A stretch of DNA of 64,000 nt from Variovorax sp. V213 (GTDB taxonomy: Bacteria; Pseudomonadota; Gammaproteobacteria; Burkholderiales; Burkholderiaceae_C). Location of the stretch: the NCBI RefSeq assembly GCF_041154455.1, contig NZ_AP028665.1, positions 1 through 64,000 of the forward strand, in the 5' to 3' direction. Positions 1-8,380 of this stretch are shown here, in pieces (position 1 is the first letter of the stretch; the number at the start of each line of letters is the position of its first letter). The notes under the pieces were generated by a model. It made no database searches and was not told where the DNA came from. It saw nothing but the letters and a program-made list of their open reading frames with translations. The position numbers and the translations under genes were made by a program.

Positions 1-1
1 G

Positions 2-277
2 GCCGTGCTGGAGGACGAGCCGCACCGGTTCAACGCCATCAAGCGTCGCCTGGAAGGCGTCACCCAGAAGGCGCTGACCCAGAGCCTTCGCCGCCTCGAA
101 CGCAACGGCTTGGTCTCCCGTCGCGTCATTCCGGTTTCGCCCGTTGCAGTTGAGTACGACATCACACCGCTCGGGCGCACCTTGCAGCAGCCGTTGCGTG
201 CACTGCACGATTGGACGATGATCAAGCTGCCGTCGGTCCAGAAGGCACGGCAAGCATTTGACCAGCGAGGGCTTTGA
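2..277 (+). CDS. HxlR-family winged-helix transcriptional regulator, 5' truncated by window edge
   Basis: The reading frame is open from the first complete codon to TGA at 275-277, so the gene begins upstream and only about 91 residues are visible. These cover the recognition half of an HxlR winged helix: an RFNAIKRRLEGVTQKALTQS segment, then LRRLERNGLVSR, a wing with VEYDITPLGRTL, and a short C-terminal helix. HxlR proteins are small dimeric regulators that often respond to aldehydes, quinones or redox state. The GTG at position 5 is internal to the conserved fold and is probably not the start. What it regulates cannot be told from this window. Confidence 0.85.
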   Translation, partial: AVLEDEPHRFNAIKRRLEGVTQKALTQSLRRLERNGLVSRRVIPVSPVAVEYDITPLGRTLQQPLRALHDWTMIKLPSVQKARQAFDQRGL

Positions 278-292
278 TCTGCTCGTGAGCAA

Positions 293-436
293 TCACCCGA
301 TAGCAACAGTAGCCACGCGTGTTAGCGCCAGTGCAATCGTGATCAGCGGGTGTGTATAGGCATGAAACGCCCTGCGCACATCGGGCATCTGATACCAGAC
401 ACGGATGATGCTGGCTATCGTAGGCTTGGTAGCCAT
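293..436 (-). CDS. Possible 47-residue small membrane-type protein
   Basis: An ATG at 436 opens a 47-codon frame ending in TGA at 293-295, immediately after and convergent with the HxlR gene. The product would have a basic amphipathic N-terminal half (IIRVWYQMPDVRRAF) and a hydrophobic C-terminal stretch (LITIALALTRVATVAIG). I do not recognise it and see no convincing ribosome-binding site. It may be a real small protein or the end of a decayed gene. Confidence 0.25.
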   Translation of the reverse strand: MATKPTIASIIRVWYQMPDVRRAFHAYTHPLITIALALTRVATVAIG

Positions 437-812
437 GTGCACCGCAATTGCATCTTCTATGAAGCCCGCCTTTCATTCGGAAAGAGCCGTGGCTTGAGTT
501 GCTGACGGTGTGAGAGTGAAGCAGTGAATTCTGCTTGCTTGATCTGGTTGTATAGGTTGGCGGTGCGAGCGCAAAGCTGGCAGATTTGACGTGCGGCTAC
601 CAATTGGGTGGCAGCTTCTGGCCCGTTAACGGTAGCTCAAACTGTCAAGCTGGAACTCCGCTCCCGCTGCCTTACCGGCATTCGCCGCAGCCAAGTGGCA
701 GGCGGCAAGCGGCCACAACTGCGACACGGATGCGCATGCACACACGTAGCCAACGAGTCCGTGGGAACTTCGCGCAAATCCGGCTCGGCGACGCGGAACA
801 TGGGCTCCGCGC
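437..812. other. Intergenic stretch with no recognised gene
   Basis: About 375 bases without a frame I can assign. Antisense frames cross it, but their residue composition (runs of Arg, Ala, Ser) is that of GC-rich shadow frames. No terminator hairpin with a T run and no clear promoter was seen. Confidence 0.5.
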
Positions 813-1118
813 TCAGCGAGCCGAGCTCGCGAACAGCTCGAAATGCTCGACATGCGGCAGTTTCGCGAAGAACGGTCCGATGATGGCGCGCCAATCGGCG
901 AACGCTGCCGACTGCCGGAAGCCCACCATGTGGTCTTCCACGCTGTCCCACCCTACCATGAGCACGCATCGGCCCGGCGTTTCGCGGCACGCGAGCACCT
1001 GGTGCGTCCTGTAGCCCTGTGCCTTCGAGAGCACGGCGTCGATGGCGCGCGCGAGCGCTTCGCCGAATGCCGTGTGGTCCTCGGCCTTCACCTGGAAATC
1101 TGCCAGCTCGTAGATCAT
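813..1118 (-). CDS. Antibiotic-biosynthesis-monooxygenase (ABM) fold protein
   Basis: A 101-residue protein starting at ATG 1118 (MIYELADFQVKAED). This is preferred to the upstream GTG at 1145 because the family begins with this first beta strand. It shows the single ferredoxin-like ABM domain: an N-terminal strand, a helix with AFGEALARAIDAVLSKAQGY, central strands with CVLMVGWDSVEDHMVGF and a C-terminal PFFAKLPHVEHFE. ABM proteins act as dimers; some are cofactor-free monooxygenases, others heme oxygenases or signal-autoinducer hydrolases, so the reaction is unknown. It is the last gene of the leftward operon starting near 7098 and lies 23 bases after a TctC receptor. It may process the compound that the receptor binds. 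Confidence 0.75.
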   Translation of the reverse strand: MIYELADFQVKAEDHTAFGEALARAIDAVLSKAQGYRTHQVLACRETPGRCVLMVGWDSVEDHMVGFRQSAAFADWRAIIGPFFAKLPHVEHFELFASSAR

Positions 1119-1141
1119 GTTCGTTCTTCGGCCCGTCTCGG

Positions 1142-2143
1142 TCACTCGGGACGGATGTCCTTTTCCTTGACGATCTTGCTCCAGCGGGCCGTCTCCGCCG
1201 CGACGAAGGCCGCGAACGCCTCCGGCGTACCGCCGCCCACGATATTGCCTTGGGACGTGATGCGCTCCGCCAGGTCGGGTTCATAGAGTGCCTTGTTGAT
1301 CGCATCGTTGAGCTTCGCGACGATCGCCGGCGGCGTGCCCTTCGGCGCCACGATGCCGAACCAGTTCGACATCTCCATGCCCTTGACGCCCAGCTCGGCG
1401 AAGGTCGGCACGTCGGGCAGCTGCGGCAGGCGCTTGTCGTTGGCCACGGCGAGTGCGCGGGCCTTGGGCGGCGTCGCCTTGAGGTACGGCAGCGAGGCAG
1501 GAATCATGTCGAACATGAAGTTGACGTTGCCGGCGATGAGATCGGTCGTGGCGGGCCCGCCACCGCGATAGGGCACATGCACCATCTGCAGGCCTGCGAT
1601 CTCCTCGAGCATCTCGCCGGCCAGATGGAATGCACCGCCAGCGCCAGCCGATGCGTAGTTGAGCTGACCGGGATTGGCCTTGCCCCAGCTCACGAGGTCT
1701 GAATAGCTCTTGAACGGCGACTTGTCGGCGCTGACCATCAGCACCAATGGCCCCTTCTCGATGAGCGCGACCGGCACCAGATCGGTCGCAGGGTTGTAGT
1801 TGAGCTTGGGGAACAACGCCTTGTTCACGGCCATCGGCGCGAAGTTGCCGATGCCGATCACGTGCCCGTCCGGATTGGCCTTCGCGATGTAGTCGGTGCC
1901 GATGTTTCCTGCGGCGCCGGGCTTGTTCTCGACGACCACCGGCTTGCCGAGCAGGGTGGCGAGCTTGGCGCCGACCTGGCGGGCACGCGTGTCCGAGCTG
2001 CCGCCTGCGGCGTAGGGCACGACCAGCGAGATCGGTTTGGACGGATAGCTTGCAGGCGTGCTGTCGGCAGCGAGGGCGGCGATGGCCGCGAAGGCGCTTG
2101 CGCCCACGGCGAGAGCTTGGATCGTGAATCGGGCGAATGACAT
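1142..2143 (-). CDS. TctC/Bug-family tripartite tricarboxylate transporter solute-binding protein
   Basis: A 333-residue exported receptor with a signal peptide (hydrophobic core AVGASAFAAIAALAA) followed by the mature Bug signature YPSKPISLVVPYAAGGSSD. Typical features are KPVVVENKPGAAGNIGTDYI, then the ligand-loop region VHVPYRGGGPATTDLIAGNV and the C-terminal ARWSKIVKEKDIRPE. Bug proteins capture carboxylates or amides in the periplasm and normally deliver them to TctAB, which is not encoded nearby. An SD-like CAGGAAAC precedes ATG 2143. It is the fourth-from-last kind of gene in the leftward set A operon and lies 31 bases after a second, divergent-in-sequence receptor. Ligand unknown. Confidence 0.93.
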   Translation of the reverse strand: MSFARFTIQALAVGASAFAAIAALAADSTPASYPSKPISLVVPYAAGGSSDTRARQVGAKLATLLGKPVVVENKPGAAGNIGTDYIAKANPDGHVIGIGNFAPMAVNKALFPKLNYNPATDLVPVALIEKGPLVLMVSADKSPFKSYSDLVSWGKANPGQLNYASAGAGGAFHLAGEMLEEIAGLQMVHVPYRGGGPATTDLIAGNVNFMFDMIPASLPYLKATPPKARALAVANDKRLPQLPDVPTFAELGVKGMEMSNWFGIVAPKGTPPAIVAKLNDAINKALYEPDLAERITSQGNIVGGGTPEAFAAFVAAETARWSKIVKEKDIRPE

Positions 2144-2174
2144 GGTTGTTTCCTGGAAGCTGTGGTGCGATGGC

Positions 2175-3146
2175 TTATTCGGGAGTGACGTTGGCGGCTC
2201 GTACCACGCCGCTCCAACGGTCGGATTCGGCGCGGATGAACTTGCCGAACTCGTCAGGGGAGCCGCCGACCGGGTCGGCGCCGAGCTGGGTCAGGCGCTG
2301 TCGGGTTGCGGGCTCTTTCAGGATCTGCTCGATCTCCGCGTTGAGGAACTGCACGATCGGCGCGGGCGTTCCCGCCGGTGCGAGCAGGCCATACCAGGCC
2401 GGCGCATCGAAACCGCTGATGCCGGCTTCCGCGAAGGTCGGAGTGTCGGGAAGCTCCGCGATACGCTTCGAGCCGGTGACGGCCAGCGCGCGCACCTTGC
2501 CGCCCTTGACGTGCTGCAGCGCCGAAGGTGCCGTGTCGAACATCGACTGCACCTGCCCGCCGATCAGGTCGGTCATCGCCAGCGCGCTGCCGCGGTAGGG
2601 AACGTGGACCATCTTTGTTCCCGTCGTCGCGCCAAAGAGTTCGCCGGCCAGGTGCACCGACGTGCCCTTGCCGCCCGAGCCGTAGTTGATCGTTTCGGGA
2701 TGGCTCTTCGCATAGGCGACGAACTCCTTCGCCGACTTGACCGGCAGCGACTGGGTGACGATCAGGACGGTGGGCGAATCGGCGATGTGCGCGACCGGGA
2801 CGAAGTCCTTCTGCACGTTGTAGCGCAGCGTCTTGTAGACAAAGGGGTTGATCGCCAGCGTCACCTGCCCGAACAGCAAGGTGTGGCCATCGGGCGCCGC
2901 GCGGCCCACGTACTCGTTGCCGATGTTCGTGCCCGCACCGGGCTTGTTGTCGATGATGAAGGACGCCTTGGTGCGGTCCGCCAGTCGGCTCACGATGTAC
3001 CTCGCGATGTTGTCGCTGCCGCCGCCGGGGGCGAAGGGCACCACCACGGTCACGGGCTTGGAAGGGTAGCCGCCAGGGCCGGCTGCCATGGCTGCACCGG
3101 CGAGCACGAGCGGCAGTGCGCCGGCCAGTCGCTTGAGCATCTGCAT
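2175..3146 (-). CDS. TctC/Bug-family solute-binding protein
   Basis: A 323-residue receptor. The start at ATG 3146 was chosen because a GAGGAGAC Shine-Dalgarno lies just upstream; the longer frame begins with a non-signal-like stretch. The signal peptide is MLKRLAGALPLVLAGAAMAA, then GYPSKPVTVVVPFAPGGGSD. Family landmarks include FIIDNKPGAGTNIGNEYV, HVPYRGSALAMTDLIGGQV and a C-terminal SDRWSGVVRAANVTPE. It sits between the dehydrogenase gene and the other receptor in set A. The two receptors differ clearly in sequence and may see different ligands of one catabolic pathway. Confidence 0.93.
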   Translation of the reverse strand: MQMLKRLAGALPLVLAGAAMAAGPGGYPSKPVTVVVPFAPGGGSDNIARYIVSRLADRTKASFIIDNKPGAGTNIGNEYVGRAAPDGHTLLFGQVTLAINPFVYKTLRYNVQKDFVPVAHIADSPTVLIVTQSLPVKSAKEFVAYAKSHPETINYGSGGKGTSVHLAGELFGATTGTKMVHVPYRGSALAMTDLIGGQVQSMFDTAPSALQHVKGGKVRALAVTGSKRIAELPDTPTFAEAGISGFDAPAWYGLLAPAGTPAPIVQFLNAEIEQILKEPATRQRLTQLGADPVGGSPDEFGKFIRAESDRWSGVVRAANVTPE

Positions 3147-3227
3147 GTCTGTCTCCTCTATCTCGAAATACGCAGGCAAGGCTCCGCCCGAGGCACTCGG
3201 CGAGTGCCTTGCGAGGAGCGGTTCGGA

Positions 3228-4301
3228 TTACTGTTCGTTCAGGACGGCAACCACGGCGCGCGTGAAGGCCTTGGTGCCGATGGTTCCGCCGAGATCAGCG
3301 GTGCGGGTCGCTGGATCGGCCAGCACTTTCTCAACGGCGGCATGGACGGCCAGACCGGCGTCGGTGAACTTCGCAATCTTCCTATGCTCGCCGATCCATT
3401 CGAGGAGCATCGCGACCGACAGGATCATCGACGTCGGATTGGCCTTGTCCTGGTTCTCGATGTCCGGGGCAGAGCCGTGCTGCGCCTGGGCGCAGCAAAG
3501 ATCGTCGCCCGCCATGACCGAGCCCGCGAGGCCGAGGCTGCCCGACAGCTCGCTGGCCAGATCCGAGAGGATGTCGCCATAGAAGTTCTCGGCCACGAGC
3601 ACGTCGAAGCGCTCGGGGTTGCGCACCAGGTACGCCGTCGACGCGTCGACCAGCAGGTCATCAAACGCGACCTGCGGGAACTCCTTGGCGACCGCGCGAC
3701 AGCACTCGAGGAAGAGGCCGTCGGTCATGTGGAAGCTGTTGGCCTTGTGGATGGCGGTGACCTTCTTGCGGCGCTTCGTCGCCAGCTCGAAGGCGCGGCG
3801 CGCGATCCGCATGCTGCAGTGGCGCGTGATCTTGCGCATCGAGATTGCCATGTCTGGCGAGGGCATGACCTCGCCCCAGCCGCGCGCCATGTTGCGATCG
3901 GGATAGAAACCCTCGGTCGCCTCGCGCATGATGACCAGGTCCATCGTCTTGCCCGCCTTCATGTTCGACGCGAAGGCTTCGCGCGTGCGCGCCGGTCGCA
4001 CGTTGGCGTAGAGGTCCAGACCGACGCGGAAGGCGGCGGAGATGTTGCGCCCCCCCTTCTCGGGGGCCGGGTAGTCGGCATGGGACTGTGTGCCGAGGAC
4101 GATGCCGTCGTAGCTGCGCGCCTTCTGCAGCGTCTCTTCGCGCAGGGTCGTTCCGTGCTTGGAGAGGCTCGCGAAGCCCACGTCCTCGTAGTCGTAGCTG
4201 AGGTCCAGGCCGAAGGATTTGTCGACGGCTTTCAGGACGTCTATGGAGGATGCGACGATCTCGGGGCCGATGCCGTCGCCGGGGAGAACAAGCAGTTTCA
4301 T
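3228..4301 (-). CDS. Isocitrate/isopropylmalate-family NAD-dependent beta-hydroxyacid oxidative decarboxylase
   Basis: A 357-residue member of the LeuB/Icd/tartrate-dehydrogenase fold. Seen motifs: N-terminal LPGDGIGPEIV, the substrate-loop region REATEGFYPDRNM, KVTAIHKANSFHMTDGLF with the catalytic Lys, the metal/substrate signature NFYGDILSDLASELSGSLGL and AQAQHGSAPDI-ANPTSMILS. The family oxidises a 3-hydroxy acid and usually decarboxylates the beta-keto product, using NAD and a divalent metal. The substrate-loop differs from LeuB (no LLMAR-type hydrophobic run), and the catabolic setting argues against leucine synthesis. Tartrate, a sugar acid or a substituted malate is possible. A close paralogue is at 10627-11700. 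Confidence 0.88.
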   Translation of the reverse strand: MKLLVLPGDGIGPEIVASSIDVLKAVDKSFGLDLSYDYEDVGFASLSKHGTTLREETLQKARSYDGIVLGTQSHADYPAPEKGGRNISAAFRVGLDLYANVRPARTREAFASNMKAGKTMDLVIMREATEGFYPDRNMARGWGEVMPSPDMAISMRKITRHCSMRIARRAFELATKRRKKVTAIHKANSFHMTDGLFLECCRAVAKEFPQVAFDDLLVDASTAYLVRNPERFDVLVAENFYGDILSDLASELSGSLGLAGSVMAGDDLCCAQAQHGSAPDIENQDKANPTSMILSVAMLLEWIGEHRKIAKFTDAGLAVHAAVEKVLADPATRTADLGGTIGTKAFTRAVVAVLNEQ

Positions 4302-4332
4302 GATGGTGGATTCAGTGAAGCCAGAGGGCGAA

Positions 4333-4749
4333 TCAGCGTTGGTGCTCGGCCGAAACGGGGTTCGTGATGCCGCTGTCCATCAGCGTTCTCGTGGCGTCGA
4401 CGTTCGCGTAGATCCAGAGGATCTTCATCGGTTCGGTCTTCGACACGTTGCGGAAGCGATGCGGCACGTTCGGCGGGATGTAGGTGACGTCGTGCGGCTT
4501 GAGCCGGTACTCCAGGCCGTCGATGTCGAGGATCGCGTTGCCTTCCATCAGGACCACGCTTTCCTCGCAGTTGTGGCTGTGGAAGGGGATCTCCACGCCG
4601 CCGTCGAAGGCGGTGTAGCCCGTGATGAAGCTGTTCGTGCCGACGGCCCTGGTCACCAGCGGCGTGGTGCGCGCGCCGCCGCCGCGCTCGTGGGTGGGAA
4701 GCGACTCGGGCTTGAGCAGCACCGCGTCGGAAGGGGTCTTGATGGTCAT
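4333..4749 (-). CDS. Small cupin-domain protein
   Basis: A 138-residue single-domain cupin. The ATG at 4749 follows a CAGGAGATC Shine-Dalgarno; the longer frame is spurious because it would overlap the aldehyde dehydrogenase deeply. Cupin motif 1 is IPFHSHNCEESVVLMEG (His, His, Glu metal ligands), and motif 2 is HDVTYIPPNVPHRFRNVS (His ligand). Single cupins of this type are metal-dependent isomerases, lyases or ligand binders. It lies between the aldehyde dehydrogenase and the isopropylmalate-type dehydrogenase, so an isomerisation or stabilising step in the same carboxylate pathway is plausible. No exact reaction can be assigned. Confidence 0.82.
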   Translation of the reverse strand: MTIKTPSDAVLLKPESLPTHERGGGARTTPLVTRAVGTNSFITGYTAFDGGVEIPFHSHNCEESVVLMEGNAILDIDGLEYRLKPHDVTYIPPNVPHRFRNVSKTEPMKILWIYANVDATRTLMDSGITNPVSAEHQR

Positions 4750-4789
4750 GGTGATCTCCTGGGGTGTTCGAGAGGAAGAGGATTCGCAC

Positions 4790-6160
4790 TCAGCGCGCCG
4801 GACCGATCCATACGGTCTTGATGTTGGTGAACTCGCGGATACCGAATTCGCCGAGTTCGCGGCCATAGCCCGACTGCTTGATGCCGCCGAACGGCAGGCG
4901 GGCGTCCGATGCGACGAGGCCGTTGATGAACACGGCGCCGGCTTCGATCCGGCGGGCGAGCACCTTGGCGCGCTCCAGGTCCGCGGTCCACAGCGCCGCG
5001 CCGAGACCGAACTCGGTGGCGTTGGCGAGGCGAACCGCTTCGTCGGCATCCTTCACGCGGATCACGGCCGCCGCGGGGCCAAAGGTCTCTTCTCTGGCCG
5101 CGGGCATCTCTGGCGTGACGTGATCGAGGATCGTGGGCGCGTAGAAGTAGCCAGGGCCATCCAGCGGCTGTCCGCCGAGAAGCAGCTTCGCGCCGGCGGC
5201 GACCGAGCGCTGGACTTGCCCGTGCAGCTCGTCGCGAAGATTGCCCCGCGCCATCGGCCCGACGGCCGTTTCGCGCTGCATCGGATCGCCGACCTTGAGC
5301 TTCGAAGCGAGCTCGAGCATGGCGGTGACGAAGCGATCCGCCACCGATTCCTCGACCAGGAAGCGCTTGGCGCAGATGCAGCTTTGGCCGGTGTTTGTGA
5401 AGCGTGCCTTCACCGCCACCTGGGCCGCCTGGTCTATGTCCGCGTCGGCCAGTACGATGAAAGGATCGGAGCCGCCGAGCTCCAGCACCTGCTTCTTCAT
5501 GACTGCGCCGGCCTGCGCGGCGACGATCTTGCCCACGGCAGTCGAGCCGGTCAGCGTGACGGCGGCCACGCGCGGGTCAGCGATGATGCCGGCCACCTCG
5601 GAAGCCTCGACGAGCAGGGTCGTCACGAGTCCTTCGGGGGCGCCCGCTTGGCGGAACACCTCCTCGAGCGCCAGCGCGCACTGCGGCACGTTGTTCGCGT
5701 GCTTGAGGAGCGCGCCATTGCCGGCGGCCAGTGCCGGCGCGGCGAAGCGGATGAACTGCCAGAAGGGGTAGTTCCACGGCATGATGGCCAGCACGACGCC
5801 GAGCGGGTCGAAGACGACGGCACTCTCGGACGCGTTGCTCGCCACCGCCATGTCGCTCAGAAAACGTGGGGCGCTCTCGACGTAGAACTCCAGCGTCACC
5901 GCGCACTTCTCGATCTCGCCTTCCGCTTCGGCAATGGGCTTGCCCATTTCCAGCGTGATGAACCGGGCCAGCGCCTGCTTCCGATCCCGAAGGATGGCGG
6001 CGGTGCGTTGCAGGAGCGGCAGCCGCTTGGCAAGGGGTGTCTGCGCCCATCGGCGTTGGGCCGATGCGGCCGATTCGAGCAACTGCTCGACGCGTTCGGC
6101 GTCGTGCGCTTCGAAGCGGGCTTCGACGACCTCTGTGACGGGATTGATGGTGTGGATCAT
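4790..6160 (-). CDS. NAD(P)-dependent aldehyde dehydrogenase, succinate-semialdehyde-dehydrogenase type
   Basis: A 456-residue ALDH, the usual length for the short Sad-type succinate-semialdehyde dehydrogenases. Motifs: MPWNYPFWQ of the cofactor site, TLTGSTAVGK, catalytic general base Glu in LELGGSDPFIV, catalytic Cys in TNTGQSCICAKRF and EETFGP near the end. It oxidises an aldehyde intermediate to a carboxylate in the cytoplasm. Its ATG overlaps the stop of the upstream amidohydrolase by four bases (ATGA), so the two are translationally coupled. The true aldehyde is unknown; succinate semialdehyde, glutarate semialdehyde or a sugar-acid semialdehyde would fit. Confidence 0.9.
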   Translation of the reverse strand: MIHTINPVTEVVEARFEAHDAERVEQLLESAASAQRRWAQTPLAKRLPLLQRTAAILRDRKQALARFITLEMGKPIAEAEGEIEKCAVTLEFYVESAPRFLSDMAVASNASESAVVFDPLGVVLAIMPWNYPFWQFIRFAAPALAAGNGALLKHANNVPQCALALEEVFRQAGAPEGLVTTLLVEASEVAGIIADPRVAAVTLTGSTAVGKIVAAQAGAVMKKQVLELGGSDPFIVLADADIDQAAQVAVKARFTNTGQSCICAKRFLVEESVADRFVTAMLELASKLKVGDPMQRETAVGPMARGNLRDELHGQVQRSVAAGAKLLLGGQPLDGPGYFYAPTILDHVTPEMPAAREETFGPAAAVIRVKDADEAVRLANATEFGLGAALWTADLERAKVLARRIEAGAVFINGLVASDARLPFGGIKQSGYGRELGEFGIREFTNIKTVWIGPAR

Positions 6161-7098
6161 GGTTGGGATTCGGCAGAAGGGGAAACAGGTGCTCGAGAGG
6201 CTGGCGCGTCGTCAAAGCCGAACAGGCGCGCGGGGTTGTCGACGAGGATGAGTTGGCGAATGGCGATATCGGTCCAGGTGCAGAGCTGGTCGAGGGATCT
6301 GCCTGCATCCACCTCGCGGAAGGGCTCAACCTGTTCCGGGGAGGTAGTGCGAACACCTGCGCCGCCGGTGTGCGGCCAGTCAGAACCCCACAGCATCCGG
6401 TGTGGCGCCGCCCGCACAAGGGCGCGCGCGAGCGCGTCGAGATCGGCTTGGGCCGGGCGCTCCGACACGCGGTAGGGGGCGGAAAGCTTCACGTAGGTAT
6501 TGCCGGCGTCGAGAAGGCCTCGAAGCGCAGCCCATGCAGGCGAGGTGCTGGACCAGGACGCAGCCCGAAAGCCGGCGAAGTGGTCCAGCACGAGCGGCGT
6601 CGAAAGCCGCGCGAGGGTCGGCGCGATGGCTTCGATGAGCGTGGCATGGCAGTGAAGCTGGAGGCTCCAGCCGAGCGTGGCGACCACGTCGCAGGTCTTG
6701 AGGATGTGCGCCCGAAGATCGTCCACAGCCTGCGTTCGCTGGGTCGCGAAGTTCAGTCGTATGCCGCGGATGCCTTGTGCGTGCAGCGTGTGCAGTTCGG
6801 AAGGCTGCATCTTGTCGAAGTCGAGGACCGCGATGCCGCGTGCGTGCGCCTGCCCGATCCGGGCGATTGCGTCCAGGACCGCGCCGTTGTCGGTGCCGTA
6901 GCAACTGGGCTGCACCAACACGACCCGCTCCACGCCGAGACGCGCTTGCATGGCCTGGAGATCGGTGACGGTGGCGATGCCCGGTGTGTACGTGCGGGAC
7001 GCCGCCAGCGGGAAGCGCCCGGGGTCGAACACGTGCACGTGGCAATCGCACGTCCGCGACGGAATGCGTTGCTGGGGTGCGGACACATTGGAGAGCAT
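6157..7098 (-). CDS. Amidohydrolase-family (TIM-barrel) lactonase/hydrolase
   Basis: A 313-residue member of the amidohydrolase-2 group that includes 2-pyrone-4,6-dicarboxylate lactonase and galactarolactone isomerase. Seen: the first-strand metal motif CDCHVHVFDPGRFPL, LVQPSCYGTDN, LQLHCHATL, VLDHFAGF and the barrel-end LWGSDWPHTG carrying the catalytic Asp. These enzymes open lactones or act on cyclic carboxylates, and some work without metal. It is the first gene of the leftward set A operon, opposite the GntR regulator. A paralogue with the same motifs is at 14611-15468, again next to TctC receptors, which suggests a lactone-forming ligand. Confidence 0.85.
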   Translation of the reverse strand: MLSNVSAPQQRIPSRTCDCHVHVFDPGRFPLAASRTYTPGIATVTDLQAMQARLGVERVVLVQPSCYGTDNGAVLDAIARIGQAHARGIAVLDFDKMQPSELHTLHAQGIRGIRLNFATQRTQAVDDLRAHILKTCDVVATLGWSLQLHCHATLIEAIAPTLARLSTPLVLDHFAGFRAASWSSTSPAWAALRGLLDAGNTYVKLSAPYRVSERPAQADLDALARALVRAAPHRMLWGSDWPHTGGAGVRTTSPEQVEPFREVDAGRSLDQLCTWTDIAIRQLILVDNPARLFGFDDAPASRAPVSPSAESQP

Positions 7099-7274
7099 GG
7101 TGCTTGCTGGCGATGGCTTTGTGGTATTTTAAAGACTCAAAAGACCATGTCAATCCAGCGATTGATCGACAATATCCGTAATAACCCGTGTTTACCCTGG
7201 CCTTGATTGGTATATTTAGTTTTGCAAATACCTTCTTCATCCTGAGCGATTCCGACAGGTACCATCGACACGCA
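7099..7274. promoter_or_regulatory. Divergent promoter region of set A and its GntR regulator
   Basis: This AT-richer gap separates the leftward catabolic operon from the rightward GntR gene. It contains an interrupted palindrome, GGTAT at 7209-7213 and ATACC at 7228-7232, and a second GGTAT at 7123-7127. FCD-type GntR proteins commonly bind such short inverted half-sites and repress divergent genes. The operator assignment is inference. Confidence 0.4.
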
Positions 7275-8153
7275 ATGACCCAGCTCGCCAACCAGCTCGC
7301 CAGCGATATCCAGCGCTACATCGCTGCCAACAACCTTCCAGTCGGCACTCGCCTGCCCGAACGCGGCTTGGCCGAGCATTTCCGCGTGTCGCGTTCGCCG
7401 GTGCGCGAAGCGCTGAAGCGCCTCGCGGCGCAGTCGGTGATCGAAAGCCACAGCGACGGCGGTTTCGTCGTTGCGGATGCGGCAGCGGCAAGCCCGGCTG
7501 CTGAACTGCCTTCGGCAGCCAACGACGACGCGGAGTCGACTTACCTGCGCATCGCGGAGGACCGTCTCGCCGGCGCGCTGCCCGATCGCATCACCGAGAG
7601 TGAGCTGATACGGCGCTACGGCCCCACGCGCAACCAGCTCACGAGCATCCTGCGCCGCATGGTCCATGAGGGTTGGATCGAGCGCCTGCCTGGGCACGGC
7701 TGGGCTTTCCTGCCCACATTGAGCTCGTCGGCGGCATACAACCAGAGCTACCGTTTTCGCCTGCTGCTGGAGCCCGCCGCCCTGCTGGAATCGAGCTACC
7801 GGTTGGACGAGGCCGCGCTGAGGGCCTGCAAGCAGGAACAGGAGGCCCTGGTGGCAGGCGGCGTGCGCACGGCGTCACCCGCGCAGCTTTTCGACGCCAA
7901 CACGCATCTGCACGAAACGATTGCCGGCTTCTCGGGCAACCTGTTCATCGTGGATTCGCTTCGTCGGCTGAATCGAGTCCGGCGCTTGATGGAGTACCGC
8001 AAGGCGGTGGATCGCGACCAGGCCGAACGCCGCTGCCGCGAGCATCTGACCTTGATCGATCTGCTGCTGACGGGTCAGCGCGAGGCCGCTGCAGACTTCA
8101 TGCGGCTGCATCTACGCGATGCCGCGCGGGAAAAGGCGTCGGCGACGGGATAA
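7275..8153 (+). CDS. GntR-family regulator with FCD domain and an inserted second winged-helix-like domain
   Basis: A 292-residue protein from ATG 7275 (MTQLANQLASDIQ); the longer frame from 7188 reads through the promoter. Residues about 1-65 form the GntR winged helix (LPERGLAEHFRVSRSPVREA). Residues about 85-145 form a second winged-helix-like segment (ESELIRRYGPTRNQLTSILR, then WIERLPGHGWAF). From about 150 a helical FCD effector domain follows (LLLEPAALLESSYRL, THLHETIAGFSGN, EHLTLIDLLLTG, MRLHL). Ordinary FadR/FCD regulators are about 220-240 residues, so the extra length is the inserted segment. It probably represses set A until a carboxylate effector binds. Two paralogues are at 8381 and 16645. 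Confidence 0.87.
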   Translation: MTQLANQLASDIQRYIAANNLPVGTRLPERGLAEHFRVSRSPVREALKRLAAQSVIESHSDGGFVVADAAAASPAAELPSAANDDAESTYLRIAEDRLAGALPDRITESELIRRYGPTRNQLTSILRRMVHEGWIERLPGHGWAFLPTLSSSAAYNQSYRFRLLLEPAALLESSYRLDEAALRACKQEQEALVAGGVRTASPAQLFDANTHLHETIAGFSGNLFIVDSLRRLNRVRRLMEYRKAVDRDQAERRCREHLTLIDLLLTGQREAAADFMRLHLRDAAREKASATG

Positions 8154-8179
8154 ACGGGGCAGCCGGCGCAACTTATTTT

Positions 8180-8340
8180 CGTCCAAGCGCCCGCTACCCG
8201 GGCCGCCACTACTGCGGGGACTGCGAGTATGTTGACCTCGCCGAGCAGCTCGTGCTGGAGCGCGTCAAACAGTTGTTTGGCGCCGACGCGCATGGCTGGT
8301 CCGTCAACGTGCAGCCGCATGCGCGCGCGCAGGCGACATC
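8180..8340 (+). pseudogene. Fragment of serine hydroxymethyltransferase (glyA-like)
   Basis: In one frame this stretch encodes RYPGRHYCGDCEYVDLAEQL, then VLERVKQLFGADAHGW and VNVQPHARAQA. It matches the conserved N-terminal part of GlyA (RYYGGCEYVD, VKQLFGA, NVQPHSGAQAN). There is no start, the PLP-binding core is absent, and the frame continues into unrelated sequence. It lies between the 3' ends of two convergent GntR genes and is a non-functional remnant, perhaps marking a rearrangement endpoint. Confidence 0.7.
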
Positions 8341-8380
8341 AGCTGGCCCTTCGCCCGACGCTATCGAACTGGCGATCTCT

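Noticed and set aside
3228..4301. Assignment as leuB (3-isopropylmalate dehydrogenase of leucine synthesis)
   Set aside because: There are two copies in catabolic operons with TctC receptors and GntR regulators, no leuC or leuD nearby, and a substrate loop unlike LeuB. A family-level name is safer.
2058..4367. Plus-strand open frame of 769 codons
   Set aside because: It is antisense to the TctC and isopropylmalate-type dehydrogenase genes and is rich in Arg, Gly, Ala and His, as expected for a shadow in high-GC DNA. No domain motif was seen.
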